A stretch of DNA of 64,000 bases from Amaricoccus solimangrovi (GTDB taxonomy: Bacteria; Pseudomonadota; Alphaproteobacteria; Rhodobacterales; Rhodobacteraceae). The DNA lies in assembly GCF_006385685.1 (NCBI RefSeq), contig NZ_VFRP01000016.1:1-64000 (forward strand). Direction: 5' to 3'. The translations under genes and the position numbers were made by a program. Each line of letters starts with the position of its first letter. Positions within the stretch are counted from its first letter, which is position 1. Shown one piece after another: positions 54,424 to 64,000 of this stretch. Below the pieces are notes generated by a model. The model had not been told where the DNA came from, did not search any database, and saw only the letters and a list, made by a program, of their open reading frames with translations.

Positions 54424-55800
54424 ATGCCACGCAGACTCGTCATCGCATCGAACCGAACCGCCGCGCCGGGCGAGCCGCGCGCCGGGGGGCTGGCCGTCGC
54501 GCTCTACGACGCGCTGACCGAGCGGGGCGGCGGCGTCTGGTTCGGCTGGTCCGGCGAGGTGGTCGAGCGCGAGACCCGGGGCGTCCGGCTCTTCGCCGAC
54601 GGCCCGATCGACTTCGCCCTCGCCGATCTCACCCAGCCCGAATGCGACGGCTACTATCTCGGCTATTCCAACCGCGCCCTCTGGCCGGTCTTTCACTACC
54701 GCACCGATCTCGCCCATTTCGACGAGGGCGAGTTCGAGGCCTACGAGGCGGTCAACCGCCGCTTCGGCCGGCTGCTCGCGCAGCAGACGCGGCCCGACGA
54801 TCTCGTCTGGATCCACGACTACCATTTCCTGCTGATGGGCGCGGAGATGCGGGCGAGCGGCTGGGAGGGGCTCATGGGCTTCTTCCTGCACATCCCCTTC
54901 CCCGCGCCGGAGGTCTTCACCTCCCTGCCGCAGCACCAGCGGCTCGCCCGCGGGCTCTGCGCCTTCGATCTCGTCGGCTTCCAGACCGACCGCGACGCGG
55001 CGAACTTCAGGCGCTACCTGACCGAGCAATGCGGCGGCGTCCAGAACGCGGACGGCACGATCAGCGTCTTCGAACGGGTGGTGCGGGCCGAAACCTTCTC
55101 GATCGGCATCGATCCCGAGGACATGCTGAGCCTCGCGGGCTCGCAGGAGGCGCTGGCGGCGGCGGACCGGCTCGGCCGGATCATCGAGAACCGCGCCCTC
55201 GTGCTCGGCGTGGACCGGATGGACTATTCCAAGGGGCTGCCGCAGCGGATGGCGGCCTTCGGCCGGATGCTCGACGAATCCCCCGAACTGCGCGGCACGG
55301 TGAGCTTCCTGCAGATCGCGCCGCCGTCGCGGGAATCGGTCGACGCCTATCAGGCGCTCCGGGTCGAGCTCGACGGGCTCGCGGGCCGGATCAACGCCGA
55401 TTACGGCGATCTCGACTGGGTGCCGATCCGCTATCTCGCCCGCGGCTATCCGCGCGAGGTGCTGGCCGGGCTCTACCGGATCGCGCGCGTGGCGCTGGTG
55501 ACGCCGCTCTACGACGGGATGAACCTCGTCGCGAAGGAATTCGTCGCCGCGCAGGATCCCGAGGATCCGGGCGTGCTGATCCTCTCCGAATTCGCCGGCG
55601 CCGCCGAGCAGATGCCCGACGCGCTCCTCGTCAATCCGCACGACATCGCCGGCATGGCCGATGCGATCGAGCGCGGCCTGCTGATGCCGGTCGAGGAGCG
55701 GCGCGAGCGGTGGAACGCGCTGATCCGGGGCGTGCGCCAGAACGACATCTCCTGGTGGCGCCGGAGCTTCCTCGACGCGCTCGAGGCTTGCGCGCAATGA
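54424..55800 (+). CDS. otsA: trehalose-6-phosphate synthase
   Basis: GT20 glycosyltransferase, 458 residues, making trehalose-6-phosphate from UDP-glucose and glucose-6-phosphate. It shows SNRTAAPGEPRAGGLAVAL, DLVWIHDYHFLLMG, FFLHIPFPAPEVFTSLP, VDRMDYSKGLPQR and LYDGMNLVAKEFVAAQ, all standard. The start is the ATG at 54424, with only a weak ribosome binding site. It overlaps otsB by four bases. Trehalose is a compatible solute; the divergent Mrp operon supports a salt-stress role for this locus. Confidence 0.95.
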   Translation: MPRRLVIASNRTAAPGEPRAGGLAVALYDALTERGGGVWFGWSGEVVERETRGVRLFADGPIDFALADLTQPECDGYYLGYSNRALWPVFHYRTDLAHFDEGEFEAYEAVNRRFGRLLAQQTRPDDLVWIHDYHFLLMGAEMRASGWEGLMGFFLHIPFPAPEVFTSLPQHQRLARGLCAFDLVGFQTDRDAANFRRYLTEQCGGVQNADGTISVFERVVRAETFSIGIDPEDMLSLAGSQEALAAADRLGRIIENRALVLGVDRMDYSKGLPQRMAAFGRMLDESPELRGTVSFLQIAPPSRESVDAYQALRVELDGLAGRINADYGDLDWVPIRYLARGYPREVLAGLYRIARVALVTPLYDGMNLVAKEFVAAQDPEDPGVLILSEFAGAAEQMPDALLVNPHDIAGMADAIERGLLMPVEERRERWNALIRGVRQNDISWWRRSFLDALEACAQ

Positions 55801-56531
55801 GCCGGAACCTGAGCGACCTGCGCCTCGCCCCGGGCGACGCGCTCTTTCTCGATTTCGACGGCACGCTGGCCGAATTGCGCGACGATCCCGACGCGGTGCG
55901 GCTCGACGCCGGGACCGAGGCGGCGCTGGCCCGGCTCGCCGCGCGGCTCTCGGGCGCGCTGGCGCTGCTGAGCGGGCGCGACATCCGCGACCTCGACCGC
56001 CGGACGCCGCGCGCGCTCTGGCGCGCCGGCGGCCACGGGCTCGAGGTCAGCGAACCGGGCAGCCCGCCGCCGCCGACCCCGCGCGGGCCGGTCGCGGAGA
56101 TGCTGGAACGGCTCGACGCGGCGGTGGCCGGCTTTCCCGGCGCCCGGATCGAGGTGAAGGGCCCGATCCTCGCGATCCACTACCGCGCCGCGCCCGAGGC
56201 CGGTGAAAGCCTGATCGCCGCCGCGAAGGCGGAAGCCGAGCGGAACGCGGATCACGTGGCCCAGGCCGGGCACATGGTCGTCGAGGTGAAGCCGGCGAGC
56301 GCGAACAAGGGCCGCGCGCTCCGCGCCCTCGCCGCCCGCGCGCCCTTCGCCGGGCGCCGGCCGGTGATGATCGGCGACGACACGACCGACGAGGATGCGA
56401 TCGCCGCCGCGCTCGATCTCGGCGGCGTCGGCGTGCGCGTGGGCCCGGGCGAGAGCGCCGCCGGCTACCGCGCCGCCGACCCGGCCGAGGTCCGCGCCTG
56501 GATCGCGCGCGAGGCCGCGCGGCTCGGCTGA
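55797..56531 (+). CDS. otsB: trehalose-6-phosphate phosphatase
   Basis: HAD-family phosphatase of 244 residues completing trehalose synthesis. Motif I is [11 protein letters not shown] with the nucleophile and acid Asp, motif II the Ser in [11 protein letters not shown], motif III the Lys in [11 protein letters not shown], and motif [12 protein letters not shown]. The ATG overlaps the otsA stop (ATGA), so the two enzymes are made together. Confidence 0.95.
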   Translation: MSRNLSDLRLAPGDALFLDFDGTLAELRDDPDAVRLDAGTEAALARLAARLSGALALLSGRDIRDLDRRTPRALWRAGGHGLEVSEPGSPPPPTPRGPVAEMLERLDAAVAGFPGARIEVKGPILAIHYRAAPEAGESLIAAAKAEAERNADHVAQAGHMVVEVKPASANKGRALRALAARAPFAGRRPVMIGDDTTDEDAIAAALDLGGVGVRVGPGESAAGYRAADPAEVRAWIAREAARLG

Positions 56532-56587
56532 GGCGGCCCCCGCGCGAGGCTCTTGCGAAGGCCGCGGGCGCGAATTATGCGTCGCCC

Positions 56588-58168
56588 ATGACAGAGACAG
56601 CGATCCCCGACCCCGCCGCCGAACATCAGCGCCTCCTGATCGTCGATTTCGGCAGCCAGGTGACGCAGCTCATCGCCCGCCGCCTGCGCGAGGCGCGGAT
56701 CTACTGCGAGATCCATCCGTTCCAGAAGGTCGACGCGGCCTTCCTCGCCGATTTCGCCCCCCGCGCGGTGATCCTCTCCGGCGGCCCCGCCTCGGTGACC
56801 GAGGACGGGAGCCCCCGCGCCCCCGACGAGGTCTTCACCCTCGGCGTGCCGGTGCTCGGCATCTGCTACGGCCAGCAGGTGATGATGACCCAGCTCGGCG
56901 GCAGGGTCGAGGCCGGCCACCACGCCGAATTCGGCCGCGCCTACGTGACGCCGACCGAGACAAGCGACCCGCTCTTCACCGGCCTCTTCGCCACGGGGCG
57001 CGAGGAAGTCTGGATGAGCCACGGCGACCGCGTGACCGCGCTCGCCCCCGGCTTCTCGGTGATCGGCGAGAGCCCGAACGCGCCCTTCGCGATCACCTCC
57101 GACCCGGAGCGCCACTTCTACGCGGTGCAGTTCCACCCGGAGGTGCATCACACCGTCAATGGCGCGCGGATCCTGAGGAACTTCACCGATCTCGCGGGCT
57201 TTACCGGCGACTGGACCATGGCCGCCTACAAGGAGCAGGCGATCGAGGCGATCCGCGCCCAGGTGGGCGATGCCAAGGTGATCTGCGGCCTCTCGGGCGG
57301 CGTCGATTCCTCCGTCGCCGCCGTGCTGATCCACGAGGCGATCGGCGACCAGCTCACCTGCGTCTTCGTCGATACCGGGCTGATGCGGATGGGCGAGGCC
57401 GAGGAGGTCGTGACGCTCTTCCGCGACCATTACAACATCCCGCTCATTCACGCCGACGAGAGCGACCTCTTCATCGACGCGCTCGAGGGCGAGTCCGATC
57501 CCGAGACCAAGCGCAAGACCATCGGCCGGCTCTTCATCGAGGTGTTCGACCGCTACGCGCGCGAGGTGGGCGATGCGAAGTTCCTCGCCCAGGGCACGCT
57601 CTACCCCGACGTGATCGAGAGCGTCAGCTTCACCGGCGGCCCCTCGGTCACGATCAAGAGCCACCACAATGTCGGCGGCCTGCCCGAGCGGATGAACCTG
57701 AAGCTGGTCGAGCCGCTGCGCGAGCTCTTCAAGGACGAGGTCCGCGCGCTCGGCCGCGAACTGGGGTTGCCGGAGAGCTTCGTCGGCCGGCATCCCTTCC
57801 CCGGCCCCGGCCTCGCGATCCGCTGCCCGGGCGGGATCACGCGCGAGAAGCTCGAGATCCTTCGCAAGGCCGACGCGGTCTATCTCGACCAGATCCGCCG
57901 GCACGGGCTCTACGACGCGATCTGGCAGGCCTTCGCCGTGCTGCTCCCGGTGCGGACCGTGGGCGTGATGGGCGACGGCCGCACCTACGACTATGTCTGC
58001 GCCCTCCGCGCGGTGACGAGCGTCGACGGGATGACGGCGGATTTCTACCCGTTCGACGCCGCCTTCCTCGGCGAGACCGCGACGCGGATCATCAACGAGG
58101 TCAAGGGGATCAACCGGGTGACCTACGACTATACCTCGAAGCCGCCCGGCACGATCGAGTGGGAGTGA
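56588..58168 (+). CDS. guaA: GMP synthase (glutamine-hydrolysing)
   Basis: 526 residues. The N-terminal class I glutamine amidotransferase (about 17-205) has the nucleophile Cys in LGICYGQQV and His/Glu in QFHPEVHHT. The N-type ATP pyrophosphatase domain has the P-loop [12 protein letters not shown], and the C-terminal dimerisation domain ends [18 protein letters not shown], the family's universal end. It converts XMP to GMP. It is 56 bases after otsB and converges on arsH. Confidence 0.97.
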   Translation: MTETAIPDPAAEHQRLLIVDFGSQVTQLIARRLREARIYCEIHPFQKVDAAFLADFAPRAVILSGGPASVTEDGSPRAPDEVFTLGVPVLGICYGQQVMMTQLGGRVEAGHHAEFGRAYVTPTETSDPLFTGLFATGREEVWMSHGDRVTALAPGFSVIGESPNAPFAITSDPERHFYAVQFHPEVHHTVNGARILRNFTDLAGFTGDWTMAAYKEQAIEAIRAQVGDAKVICGLSGGVDSSVAAVLIHEAIGDQLTCVFVDTGLMRMGEAEEVVTLFRDHYNIPLIHADESDLFIDALEGESDPETKRKTIGRLFIEVFDRYAREVGDAKFLAQGTLYPDVIESVSFTGGPSVTIKSHHNVGGLPERMNLKLVEPLRELFKDEVRALGRELGLPESFVGRHPFPGPGLAIRCPGGITREKLEILRKADAVYLDQIRRHGLYDAIWQAFAVLLPVRTVGVMGDGRTYDYVCALRAVTSVDGMTADFYPFDAAFLGETATRIINEVKGINRVTYDYTSKPPGTIEWE

Positions 58169-58175
58169 CCGCTCC

Positions 58176-58892
58176 TCAGATCGACCCGAGACCCGCCCGC
58201 GCTTCGAGTTTGGCCGCCTCCTCCTTCCGCTCGCTGTAGCGGTCGGTGAGATAGGCCGAGCAGTCGCGCGTCAGCAGCGTGAACTTGACGAGTTCCTCGC
58301 AGACGTCGACCACCCGGTCGTAATAGGCCGATGGCTTCATCCGGCCACCCTCGTCGAATTCCTGCCAGGCCTTGGCGACCGAGGACTGGTTCGGGATGGT
58401 GATCATCCGCATCCAGCGCCCGAGCAGGCGCATCGCATTGACCGCGTTGAAGGATTGCGAGCCGCCCGAGACCTGCATCACCGCGAGCGTCTTGCCCTGG
58501 GTCGGCCGGATCGCCCCGATCGCAAGCGGGATCCAGTCGATCTGCGCCTTCATCACGCCGGTGATCGCGCCATGGCGCTCGGGCGAGACCCAGACCTGCC
58601 CCTCCGACCATTCCGAGAGGTCGCGCAGCTCGCGCACCTTCGGATGCCCGGGGTCCGCGTCGTCGGGCAGCGGCAGGCCGGAGGGATCGAAGTGCCGGAC
58701 CTCCGCGCCCATGACTTCGAGCAGCCGCCCCGCCTCCCGCGCCAGCAGCCGGCTGTAGGAGACCCGGCGCAGCGAGCCGTGCAGGATCAGGATGCGCGGC
58801 GGATGCGTGGAAAAGACCGGGCGCAGCGCCGCGGGATCCGGCTGGCGCAGATGGAGAAGGTCGGCGGCGGGCAGATCGTCGCGATCAGGCAA
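58176..58892 (-). CDS. arsH: arsenical resistance flavoprotein ArsH
   Basis: NADPH-dependent FMN reductase of the flavodoxin-like fold, which oxidises trivalent organoarsenicals and can relieve oxidative stress. Motifs [20 protein letters not shown] (FMN phosphate loop), [23 protein letters not shown] and [26 protein letters not shown] are diagnostic. The likely start is TTG at 58892, preceded by GGAAGGGAAAG and overlapping the arsC stop; this gives 238 residues. The in-frame ATG at 58928 sits directly on an AGGAGG and is less likely. Confidence 0.92.
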   Translation of the reverse strand: MPDRDDLPAADLLHLRQPDPAALRPVFSTHPPRILILHGSLRRVSYSRLLAREAGRLLEVMGAEVRHFDPSGLPLPDDADPGHPKVRELRDLSEWSEGQVWVSPERHGAITGVMKAQIDWIPLAIGAIRPTQGKTLAVMQVSGGSQSFNAVNAMRLLGRWMRMITIPNQSSVAKAWQEFDEGGRMKPSAYYDRVVDVCEELVKFTLLTRDCSAYLTDRYSERKEEAAKLEARAGLGSI

Positions 58893-59310
58893 CGGGCTTT
58901 CCCTTCCCGTCGAGCACGGCCTCGCCATCCTCCTTCGCGAAGGCCCCCGCGAAGGCCTCCGCCGGCAGGACCTCCAGCACGACCTCGGACGGCCGGCAGA
59001 GCCGGGTGCCGAGCGGCGTGACGACGAAGGGCCGGTTGATCAGGATCGGATGCGCGAGCATCGCATCGAGCAGCGCGGCGTCGCTCAGGCCCGGATCGTC
59101 GAGCCCGAGCTCGTCATGGGGCGTCCCCTTCCGCCGGATCGCCTCGCGCACCGAGAGCCCGGCGGCGGCGATCATCCCCGCCAGTTCGTCGCGGCCCGGC
59201 GGCGTCGCGAGATATTCGACGACCTTCGGCTCGATCCCCGCGTGCCGGATCAGCGCCAGCGTGTTGCGCGAGGTGCCGCAGGCGGGGTTGTGGTAGATGG
59301 TGACATCCAT
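58885..59310 (-). CDS. arsC: arsenate reductase, glutaredoxin-coupled type
   Basis: 141 residues of the ArsC/Spx fold. The catalytic Cys is in [13 protein letters not shown] and the supporting arginines in [20 protein letters not shown]. It reduces arsenate to arsenite with glutathione and glutaredoxin. The ATG at 59310 lies 2 bases after acr3. The C-terminal tail [18 protein letters not shown] is a common alphaproteobacterial variant. Confidence 0.95.
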   Translation of the reverse strand: MDVTIYHNPACGTSRNTLALIRHAGIEPKVVEYLATPPGRDELAGMIAAAGLSVREAIRRKGTPHDELGLDDPGLSDAALLDAMLAHPILINRPFVVTPLGTRLCRPSEVVLEVLPAEAFAGAFAKEDGEAVLDGKGKPVA

Positions 59311-59312
59311 GG

Positions 59313-60374
59313 TCAGGCTTCCCTGGCGGAGGTGGCATTGGCGGCGACGGCGGGCGCGCGCTCGTACCAGCACTTCGAGCGGTTCACGATCCAGACGACC
59401 GAGAGCATCACCGGAACCTCGATCAGCACGCCGACGACGGTGGCGAGCGCCGCGCCGGACTGGAAGCCGAAGAGGCTGATCGCCGCGGCGACCGCGAGTT
59501 CGAAGAAGTTCGACGCGCCGATGAGCGCCGAGGGTCCGGCCACGCAATGCGCCTCCCCCGCCCAGCGGTTCATGAGATAGGCGAGGCCGGCGTTGAAATA
59601 GACCTGGATCAGGATCGGCACCGCGAGCAGCGCGATCACCCCGGGCTGGGCGATGATCTGCTCGCCCTGGAAGCCGAAGAGCAGCACGAGCGTCGCAAGG
59701 AGCGCGAGAAGCGACAGCGGCCGGAGCCGGGCGAGCAGCGCGTCGAGCCGCGCGGTCGAGCCGCCCCTGATCAGCGCGCGCCGGATCAGCTGCGCCGCGA
59801 TCACCGGCACGACGATGTAGAGCACGACCGAGAGCACCAGCGTGCTCCAGGGCACGGTGATCGCCGAGAGGCCGAGCAGCAAGGCCACGATCGGCGCGAA
59901 GGCCACCACCATGATCGCATCGTTGAGCGCGACCTGGCTCAGCGTGAAATGCGGCTCGCCCTTCGTGAGGTTCGACCAGACGAAGACCATCGCCGTGCAG
60001 GGCGCGGCGGCGAGGATGATGAGCCCGGCGATATAGGACTCGATCTCCGCCTCCGGCAGCCAGGGCCGGAACAGCCAGCCGATGAAGATCCAGCCGAGCA
60101 GCGCCATCGAGAAGGGTTTCACCGCCCAGTTCACCAGCAGCGTGACGCCGATCCCGCGCCAGTGCTTCCCCACCCCGGCGAGCGCGGCGAAGTCGATTTT
60201 CAGCAGCATCGGGATGATCATGAGCCAGATCAGCGCCGCGACCGGCAGGTTCACCCGCGCGACCTCGATCGCGGCGACGAGATGAAAGAGGCCCGGCAGC
60301 GCGTGGCCGAGCGCGATGCCCGCCAGGATGCAGAGCGCGACCCAGAGGGTCAGGTAGCGTTCGAAGGCGGACAT
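59313..60374 (-). CDS. acr3: arsenite efflux permease ACR3
   Basis: 353 residues with ten membrane helices (BART superfamily). The conserved cysteine for As(III) transport is in LAAAPCTAMVFVWSNLTKGEP, and VALNDAIMVVAF and the C-terminal GPSALIGASNFFELAVAAAI match ACR3(1)/ACR3(2) proteins rather than the unrelated ArsB. It expels arsenite using the proton gradient. It sits 3 bases after arsR. Confidence 0.95.
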   Translation of the reverse strand: MSAFERYLTLWVALCILAGIALGHALPGLFHLVAAIEVARVNLPVAALIWLMIIPMLLKIDFAALAGVGKHWRGIGVTLLVNWAVKPFSMALLGWIFIGWLFRPWLPEAEIESYIAGLIILAAAPCTAMVFVWSNLTKGEPHFTLSQVALNDAIMVVAFAPIVALLLGLSAITVPWSTLVLSVVLYIVVPVIAAQLIRRALIRGGSTARLDALLARLRPLSLLALLATLVLLFGFQGEQIIAQPGVIALLAVPILIQVYFNAGLAYLMNRWAGEAHCVAGPSALIGASNFFELAVAAAISLFGFQSGAALATVVGVLIEVPVMLSVVWIVNRSKCWYERAPAVAANATSAREA

Positions 60375-60377
60375 GGG

Positions 60378-60740
60378 TCAGGCGGTCCTTCCGCTGGCCG
60401 CCCCGTCGGGACAGCATGGCATGAGATCCGAGACGAGCGGCGCGCAGAGGCTCGCGTTCCCTCCGCAGCAGTCCCGGAGCAGGTAGAGCATGACCGCGCC
60501 GAAATTGCCGAGATCCGCGCGGTAGACGATGGACCGGCCCCGGCGCTCGCCCGAGACGAGCCCGGCCCGCGTCAGTGTCGCGAGATGGGCCGACATCGTG
60601 TTCTGCGGCACGTCGATGAGCCGCGCGAGTTCCCCCGCGGGCAGGCCGCCGGGCTCCTTCCCGACCAGAAGTCGGAAAGTCCGGAGCCGCGTCGGCTGGG
60701 CCAGGGCGGCGAGCGCCGCGATCGTCGCTGATTCATCCAT
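60378..60740 (-). CDS. arsR: ArsR-family arsenite-responsive repressor
   Basis: 120-residue winged-helix repressor. The recognition helix region is LIDVPQNTMSAHLATLTRAGLV. As(III) sensing is probably through the C-terminal cysteines C91, C92 and C99 (RDCCGGNASLC) and perhaps PCC further on, an arrangement like the Acidithiobacillus ferrooxidans-type ArsR rather than the E. coli CVC helix. It heads the operon arsR-acr3-arsC-arsH. Confidence 0.94.
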   Translation of the reverse strand: MDESATIAALAALAQPTRLRTFRLLVGKEPGGLPAGELARLIDVPQNTMSAHLATLTRAGLVSGERRGRSIVYRADLGNFGAVMLYLLRDCCGGNASLCAPLVSDLMPCCPDGAASGRTA

Positions 60741-60774
60741 GCATCCAGAAGCACGGATATGTCATCGGTGTCAA
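60741..60774 (-). promoter_or_regulatory. ars promoter/operator
   Basis: On the minus strand TTGACA (60774-60769) precedes arsR by about 30 bases. Between it and the start is a small dyad ATCC (60743-60746) / GGAT (60755-60758). Autorepression by ArsR at such a site is normal for the family; the -10 is not clear. Confidence 0.4.
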
Positions 60775-60849
60775 GCCGGGCCTCGGGCGCTTGTCTCTCC
60801 CCGCCGCGCGAAGGAGACTGGCGCCCTTGTCACGACGCGGGGAGAGACC

Positions 60850-61305
60850 ATGAAGGAAATGCTCTATCTCGAGGATCTCGCGCCCGGAATGCGCTTCGAG
60901 AGCGCGCCAAGCGACCTGACGGCGGCGGCGATCAAGGCCTTCGCGGCGGAGTGGGATCCCCAGCCCTTCCATCTCGACGAGGCGGCGGCGGAGGCCACCT
61001 TCTTCGGCGGCCTCGCCGCGAGCGGCTGGCATGTCGGCGCGCTGACAATGCGGATGCTGGTCGAAACGCTGCCCATCGCGGGCGGGCTGATCGGGGCGGG
61101 CGTCGAGATCGCCTGGCCGCGCCCGACCCGTCCGGGCGACAGCCTGCGGGTGGTGGCGGAGATCATCGCCCTCCGGCCCTCCCGGTCGAAACCCGACCGG
61201 GGGATGGTGACGGTCCGCGCCGAGACGCTGAACCAGCGGGGCGAGGTCGCGCAGGTGATGACCTCGCAAATGCTGGCCTTCCGACGACCCGGGGAACGGG
61301 CCTAG
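60850..61305 (+). CDS. MaoC-like (R)-hydratase family protein
   Basis: 151-residue hot-dog-fold protein. The hydratase-2 motif region reads [31 protein letters not shown], with the catalytic Asp and His. Family members hydrate enoyl-CoAs or act as dehydratases; the substrate is unknown. The ATG at 60850 follows GGAGAGACC. It is divergent from arsR and overlaps the convergent nadC stop by four bases. Confidence 0.88.
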   Translation: MKEMLYLEDLAPGMRFESAPSDLTAAAIKAFAAEWDPQPFHLDEAAAEATFFGGLAASGWHVGALTMRMLVETLPIAGGLIGAGVEIAWPRPTRPGDSLRVVAEIIALRPSRSKPDRGMVTVRAETLNQRGEVAQVMTSQMLAFRRPGERA

Positions 61306-62144
61306 AAGTCGAGCCCGAGGTCCAGCACCCGCGCCGAATGGGTGAGCGCGCCGCAGGAGATGTAGTCGACCCCCGTCGCCGCCACCTCGGGCAGCCGGGC
61401 GAGCGTCATGTTCCCCGAGGCCTCGGTGATCAGCTTGCCCGCCACCATCTCGACCGCGCGGGCGAGCGTGGGCGTGTCCATGTTGTCGAGCAGCACGACC
61501 TCGGCGCCACCGACCGCCAGCACCTCGGAGAGCTGGTCGAGCGTGTCGACCTCGATCTCGACCCGCGTCATGTGCGAGGCGGCGGCCCGCGCGGCGGCCA
61601 GCGCGGCGCGGACCCCGCCCGCGGCGGCGATGTGGTTGTCCTTGATCAGGATCGCGTCCGAGAGGCCGAACCGGTGGCTCGACCCGCCGCCATGGGCGAC
61701 CGCCGCCTTCTCGACGAGGCGCAGGCCCGGCGTGGTCTTGCGCGTGCAGGTCACCTTCGCCGGCGCCGCGGCGCGCGCGAAGGCCGCCGTCATCGTCGCG
61801 ATACCCGAGAGCCTTCCCGCGAAATTGAGCGCCACCCGCTCGGCGGAGAGGATCGAGGCCGCGTCGCCCTCGATCTCCATCAGCGTGTCGCCCGGCAGGC
61901 AGGGATCGCCATCCGCGCGCACGGGGCGGAGTTCCAGCGCCGAATCGACGAGGCGGAACGCGATCCGCGCCAGCGCCATCCCGGAGACGACGCCCTGCTC
62001 GCGCGCGTTGATCCGCGCGGCGTAGCGCGTGCCCGCGGGGATCACCGCGCGCGTGGTCACGTCGCCCCAGGGGCCGAGATCCTCCGCGAGCGCCGCGCGC
62101 ACCAGCGGCTCGAGCAGCAGGTCGGGCAGGACGAGCGCGCTCAC
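61302..62144 (-). CDS. nadC: nicotinate-nucleotide pyrophosphorylase (quinolinate phosphoribosyltransferase)
   Basis: 280 residues. It joins quinolinate to PRPP giving nicotinate mononucleotide. Motifs [69 protein letters not shown] and [23 protein letters not shown] are diagnostic. The start is GTG at 62144, overlapping the nadB stop (GTGA). Third gene of nadABC. Confidence 0.96.
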   Translation of the reverse strand: MSALVLPDLLLEPLVRAALAEDLGPWGDVTTRAVIPAGTRYAARINAREQGVVSGMALARIAFRLVDSALELRPVRADGDPCLPGDTLMEIEGDAASILSAERVALNFAGRLSGIATMTAAFARAAAPAKVTCTRKTTPGLRLVEKAAVAHGGGSSHRFGLSDAILIKDNHIAAAGGVRAALAAARAAASHMTRVEIEVDTLDQLSEVLAVGGAEVVLLDNMDTPTLARAVEMVAGKLITEASGNMTLARLPEVAATGVDYISCGALTHSARVLDLGLDF

Positions 62145-63715
62145 GCCGCCACCTCGCCCAGCGCGGCGGCGCGGATACGCTCCGCCGCCGCCAGCGTCAT
62201 CCGCGAGCGCAGCGCCCGGGCAGGGTCGGGCGCGGGAAAGTCGGTCCGGTAATGCCCGCCCCGCGATTCCTCGCGCGCCAGCGCCGCGGCCGCGATCAGC
62301 GTCGCCGCCGCCGTCATCGCGCGCAGGACCGGCGAGTCCGTGCGCGCCTCCAGTTCCGCGATCCCGCGCAGGGCCGCGCGGAGTCCCTCTCCCGATCGCG
62401 TCACGCCAACCTCCTCCGTCATGATCCGGCGCAGGTCCGCGACCGCCTCGGCCGGCGCGGCCACCTCGCCCGGCGGGGGCGCGAAACCCGCCTCCGGCGC
62501 CGCCCCCGGCGCGCCGAGCGCGCCCGCGATGTCATGCGCCGCCGCCCGGCCATAGACCAGCGCCTCGAGCAGCCCGTTCGAGGCCAGCCGGTTCGCGCCA
62601 TGAAGCCCGGTCGAGCTCACCTCGCCGATGGCCCAGAGGCCCGGCAGGCTGCTCCGCCCGGTCGCGCCGACGGCGATCCCGCCCATGTGGTAATGCGCGG
62701 CCGCGGCGACCGGGATCGGCGCGCGCGCCGGATCGATGCCGAGCGCGCGGCAGCTGGCCGTGACGGTCGGGAAGCGCGTGTCGATCGCCTCCCCGATCGC
62801 GGCGCGCGTGTCGAGCATCGGCCGGCGGCCGGCGCGCCATTCGGCGAAGACCGCGCGCGCCACCACGTCGCGCGGCGCGAGCTCGGCGTCGGGGTGGATG
62901 TCCGGCATGAACCGCCGCCCCTCCGCGTCGACGAGCACCGCCCCCTCGCCGCGCAGCGCCTCGGTCGCGAGCGGCAGCGGATCGGCGTCGCAATCGATCG
63001 CGGTCGGATGGAACTGGACGAATTCCGCGTCGGCCACCGCCGCGCCGGCCCGCGCCGCGATGCCGAGCCCCTGCCCCCGGATCGTGCCGGGATTGGTCGT
63101 GCGCGCGTAGAGCCCGCCGACGCCCCCGGTCGCGAGCAAGACGGCGGGGGCGCGCAGCACCCCCTCGCCCGAATGCCCGTCGGCGGCGGCGAGGCGGAGC
63201 CCGGTCACCCGGCCGCCTTCGGTCTCGAGCCCGGTCGCGATCAGCCCTTCGAGCACCTGGACCGAGGGCGTGGAGCGCGTCACCGCGATCAGCGCCGTCA
63301 TGATCGCCCGGCCCGCGCCGTCGCCCTTCACCCGCACCACCCGCGCGCGGCCATGCGCCGCCTCGCGCGAGAGGACGAAGCCGCCCTCGGCGGTCCGGTC
63401 GAAGGGCGCGCCGCGCTCGGCGAGCGCCAGCACGTGTTCGAGCGCCTCGGCCGTCACCTGGCCCGCGACCAGCGGATCGACGGTCCCCGCGCCCGCGCGC
63501 GCCGTGTCGGCCGCGTGCTCGGCCGGGCTGTCGCCGGGGCCCACGGCCGCGGCGACGCCGCCCTGCGCGAAGGCCGAGCTCGCCCCCTCGCCCAGGGCCC
63601 CGGGCGAGATCACCAGAACCGGGCGCGGCGCGAGGCTCAGCGCGGCGTAGAGCGCGGCGAGGCCCGCGCCGACGATCACGACCCGCTGGGTCTCGGTCAC
63701 GGGCGTCGCGGTCAT
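62141..63715 (-). CDS. nadB: L-aspartate oxidase
   Basis: FAD flavoprotein of 524 residues that oxidises aspartate to iminoaspartate for quinolinate synthesis. It has [47 protein letters not shown], the catalytic arginine region [11 protein letters not shown] and [20 protein letters not shown]. The C-terminal succinate-dehydrogenase-like helical domain is present but short. It starts 7 bases after nadA. Confidence 0.95.
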   Translation of the reverse strand: MTATPVTETQRVVIVGAGLAALYAALSLAPRPVLVISPGALGEGASSAFAQGGVAAAVGPGDSPAEHAADTARAGAGTVDPLVAGQVTAEALEHVLALAERGAPFDRTAEGGFVLSREAAHGRARVVRVKGDGAGRAIMTALIAVTRSTPSVQVLEGLIATGLETEGGRVTGLRLAAADGHSGEGVLRAPAVLLATGGVGGLYARTTNPGTIRGQGLGIAARAGAAVADAEFVQFHPTAIDCDADPLPLATEALRGEGAVLVDAEGRRFMPDIHPDAELAPRDVVARAVFAEWRAGRRPMLDTRAAIGEAIDTRFPTVTASCRALGIDPARAPIPVAAAAHYHMGGIAVGATGRSSLPGLWAIGEVSSTGLHGANRLASNGLLEALVYGRAAAHDIAGALGAPGAAPEAGFAPPPGEVAAPAEAVADLRRIMTEEVGVTRSGEGLRAALRGIAELEARTDSPVLRAMTAAATLIAAAALAREESRGGHYRTDFPAPDPARALRSRMTLAAAERIRAAALGEVAA

Positions 63716-63722
63716 GATGGGC

Positions 63723-64000
63723 TCAGGCCGCCTGCGCGGGGCGGCGGCTGATCTCGATCATCCGCTCCACCGCGCGCCGCGCGCCGGCCGCGACCGCGGG
63801 ATCGACCGTGACCTCGCCCGCGCCGGTATGCAGCGCGTAGAGCACCTTCTCGAGCGTGATCATCTTCATGTAGGGGCACATGTTGCAGGGCCGGGCGAAA
63901 TCGACGTCCGGAAGCGCGTCGGCGATGTTGGAGGCCATCGAGCATTCGGTGACCAGCATCGCCTTCGCCGGCCGCTCGCGGCTCACCCAGTCGATGATCC
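63723..64000 (-). CDS. nadA: quinolinate synthase, C-terminal part
   Basis: The gene enters from the right edge; the visible 91 residues begin within IIDWVSRERPAKAMLVTECSM. Two [4Fe-4S]-ligand cysteines fit the C-terminal ligand region (TECSMASN and CNMCPYMK). The enzyme condenses iminoaspartate with dihydroxyacetone phosphate. It is the first gene of the leftward nadABC operon as far as seen. Confidence 0.93.
   Translation of the reverse strand, partial: IIDWVSRERPAKAMLVTECSMASNIADALPDVDFARPCNMCPYMKMITLEKVLYALHTGAGEVTVDPAVAAGARRAVERMIEISRRPAQAA

Overview
The window is a very GC-rich stretch of an alphaproteobacterial chromosome. The best guess is Rhodobacterales (Paracoccaceae-like). Support comes from an RNase E whose S1 domain carries a long acidic insertion, the run rne - amidase - PBP1A - (insert) - prfB, the run aat - DUF2155 - mlaD - NDUFA12-like, a fused MrpAB antiporter subunit, and a pcaQ/pcaDCHG cluster. 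No IS element, phage gene, integrase, CRISPR array or rRNA was seen. There is one tRNA, Leu (anticodon UAG).

Layout. 1-3.8 kb: protocatechuate branch of the beta-ketoadipate pathway (BKACE-like gene, pcaG, pcaH, pcaC, pcaD) with divergent pcaQ. 3.9-14.5 kb: prfB, a DUF2382 stress-type protein, mrcA (PBP1A), a cell-wall amidase and rne with a long leader. 14.5-17.9 kb: aminotransferase, BepA-like M48 protease and a DsbA-like thiol protein. 18-20.6 kb: accB, accC, aat. 20.6-25.5 kb: DUF2155, mlaD, NDUFA12-like, clpX, clpP, tig. 25.9-30.6 kb: tRNA-Leu, an outer-membrane protein, a small acetyltransferase and a TAXI-type TRAP transporter with a DUF1850 protein. 30.8-33.3 kb: a sulfide module (TSUP exporter plus fused sulfurtransferase/SQR).

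33.6-48.2 kb is the most unusual part. Eight co-directional genes, separated by at most 25 bases or overlapping, encode an Old Yellow Enzyme-type reductase with an Fe-S cysteine set, three membrane-anchored two-heme c-type cytochromes (two resembling the RoxA rubber-oxygenase class), a four-helix membrane protein, a GMC oxidoreductase, a 1199-residue fusion of a subtilisin-like and an HExxH metallopeptidase unit, and a metallo-beta-lactamase-fold protein. I do not recognise this set as a described system. A working idea is an extracytoplasmic and cytoplasmic redox route acting on unsaturated lipid- or isoprenoid-like substrates, with an attached protease/hydrolase pair of unknown role.

48.2-54.3 kb: Mrp/Pha multisubunit Na+(K+)/H+ antiporter. 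54.4-56.5 kb: trehalose synthesis (otsA, otsB), divergent from the antiporter; together these suggest salt or osmotic stress. 56.6-58.2 kb: guaA. 58.2-60.7 kb: arsenic resistance (arsR, acr3, arsC, arsH). 60.85-61.3 kb: MaoC-type protein. 61.3-64 kb: nadA(partial)-nadB-nadC. Many genes within operons overlap by 1-8 bases, which indicates translational coupling. Several starts are GTG or TTG and were chosen from ribosome binding sites and overlaps.
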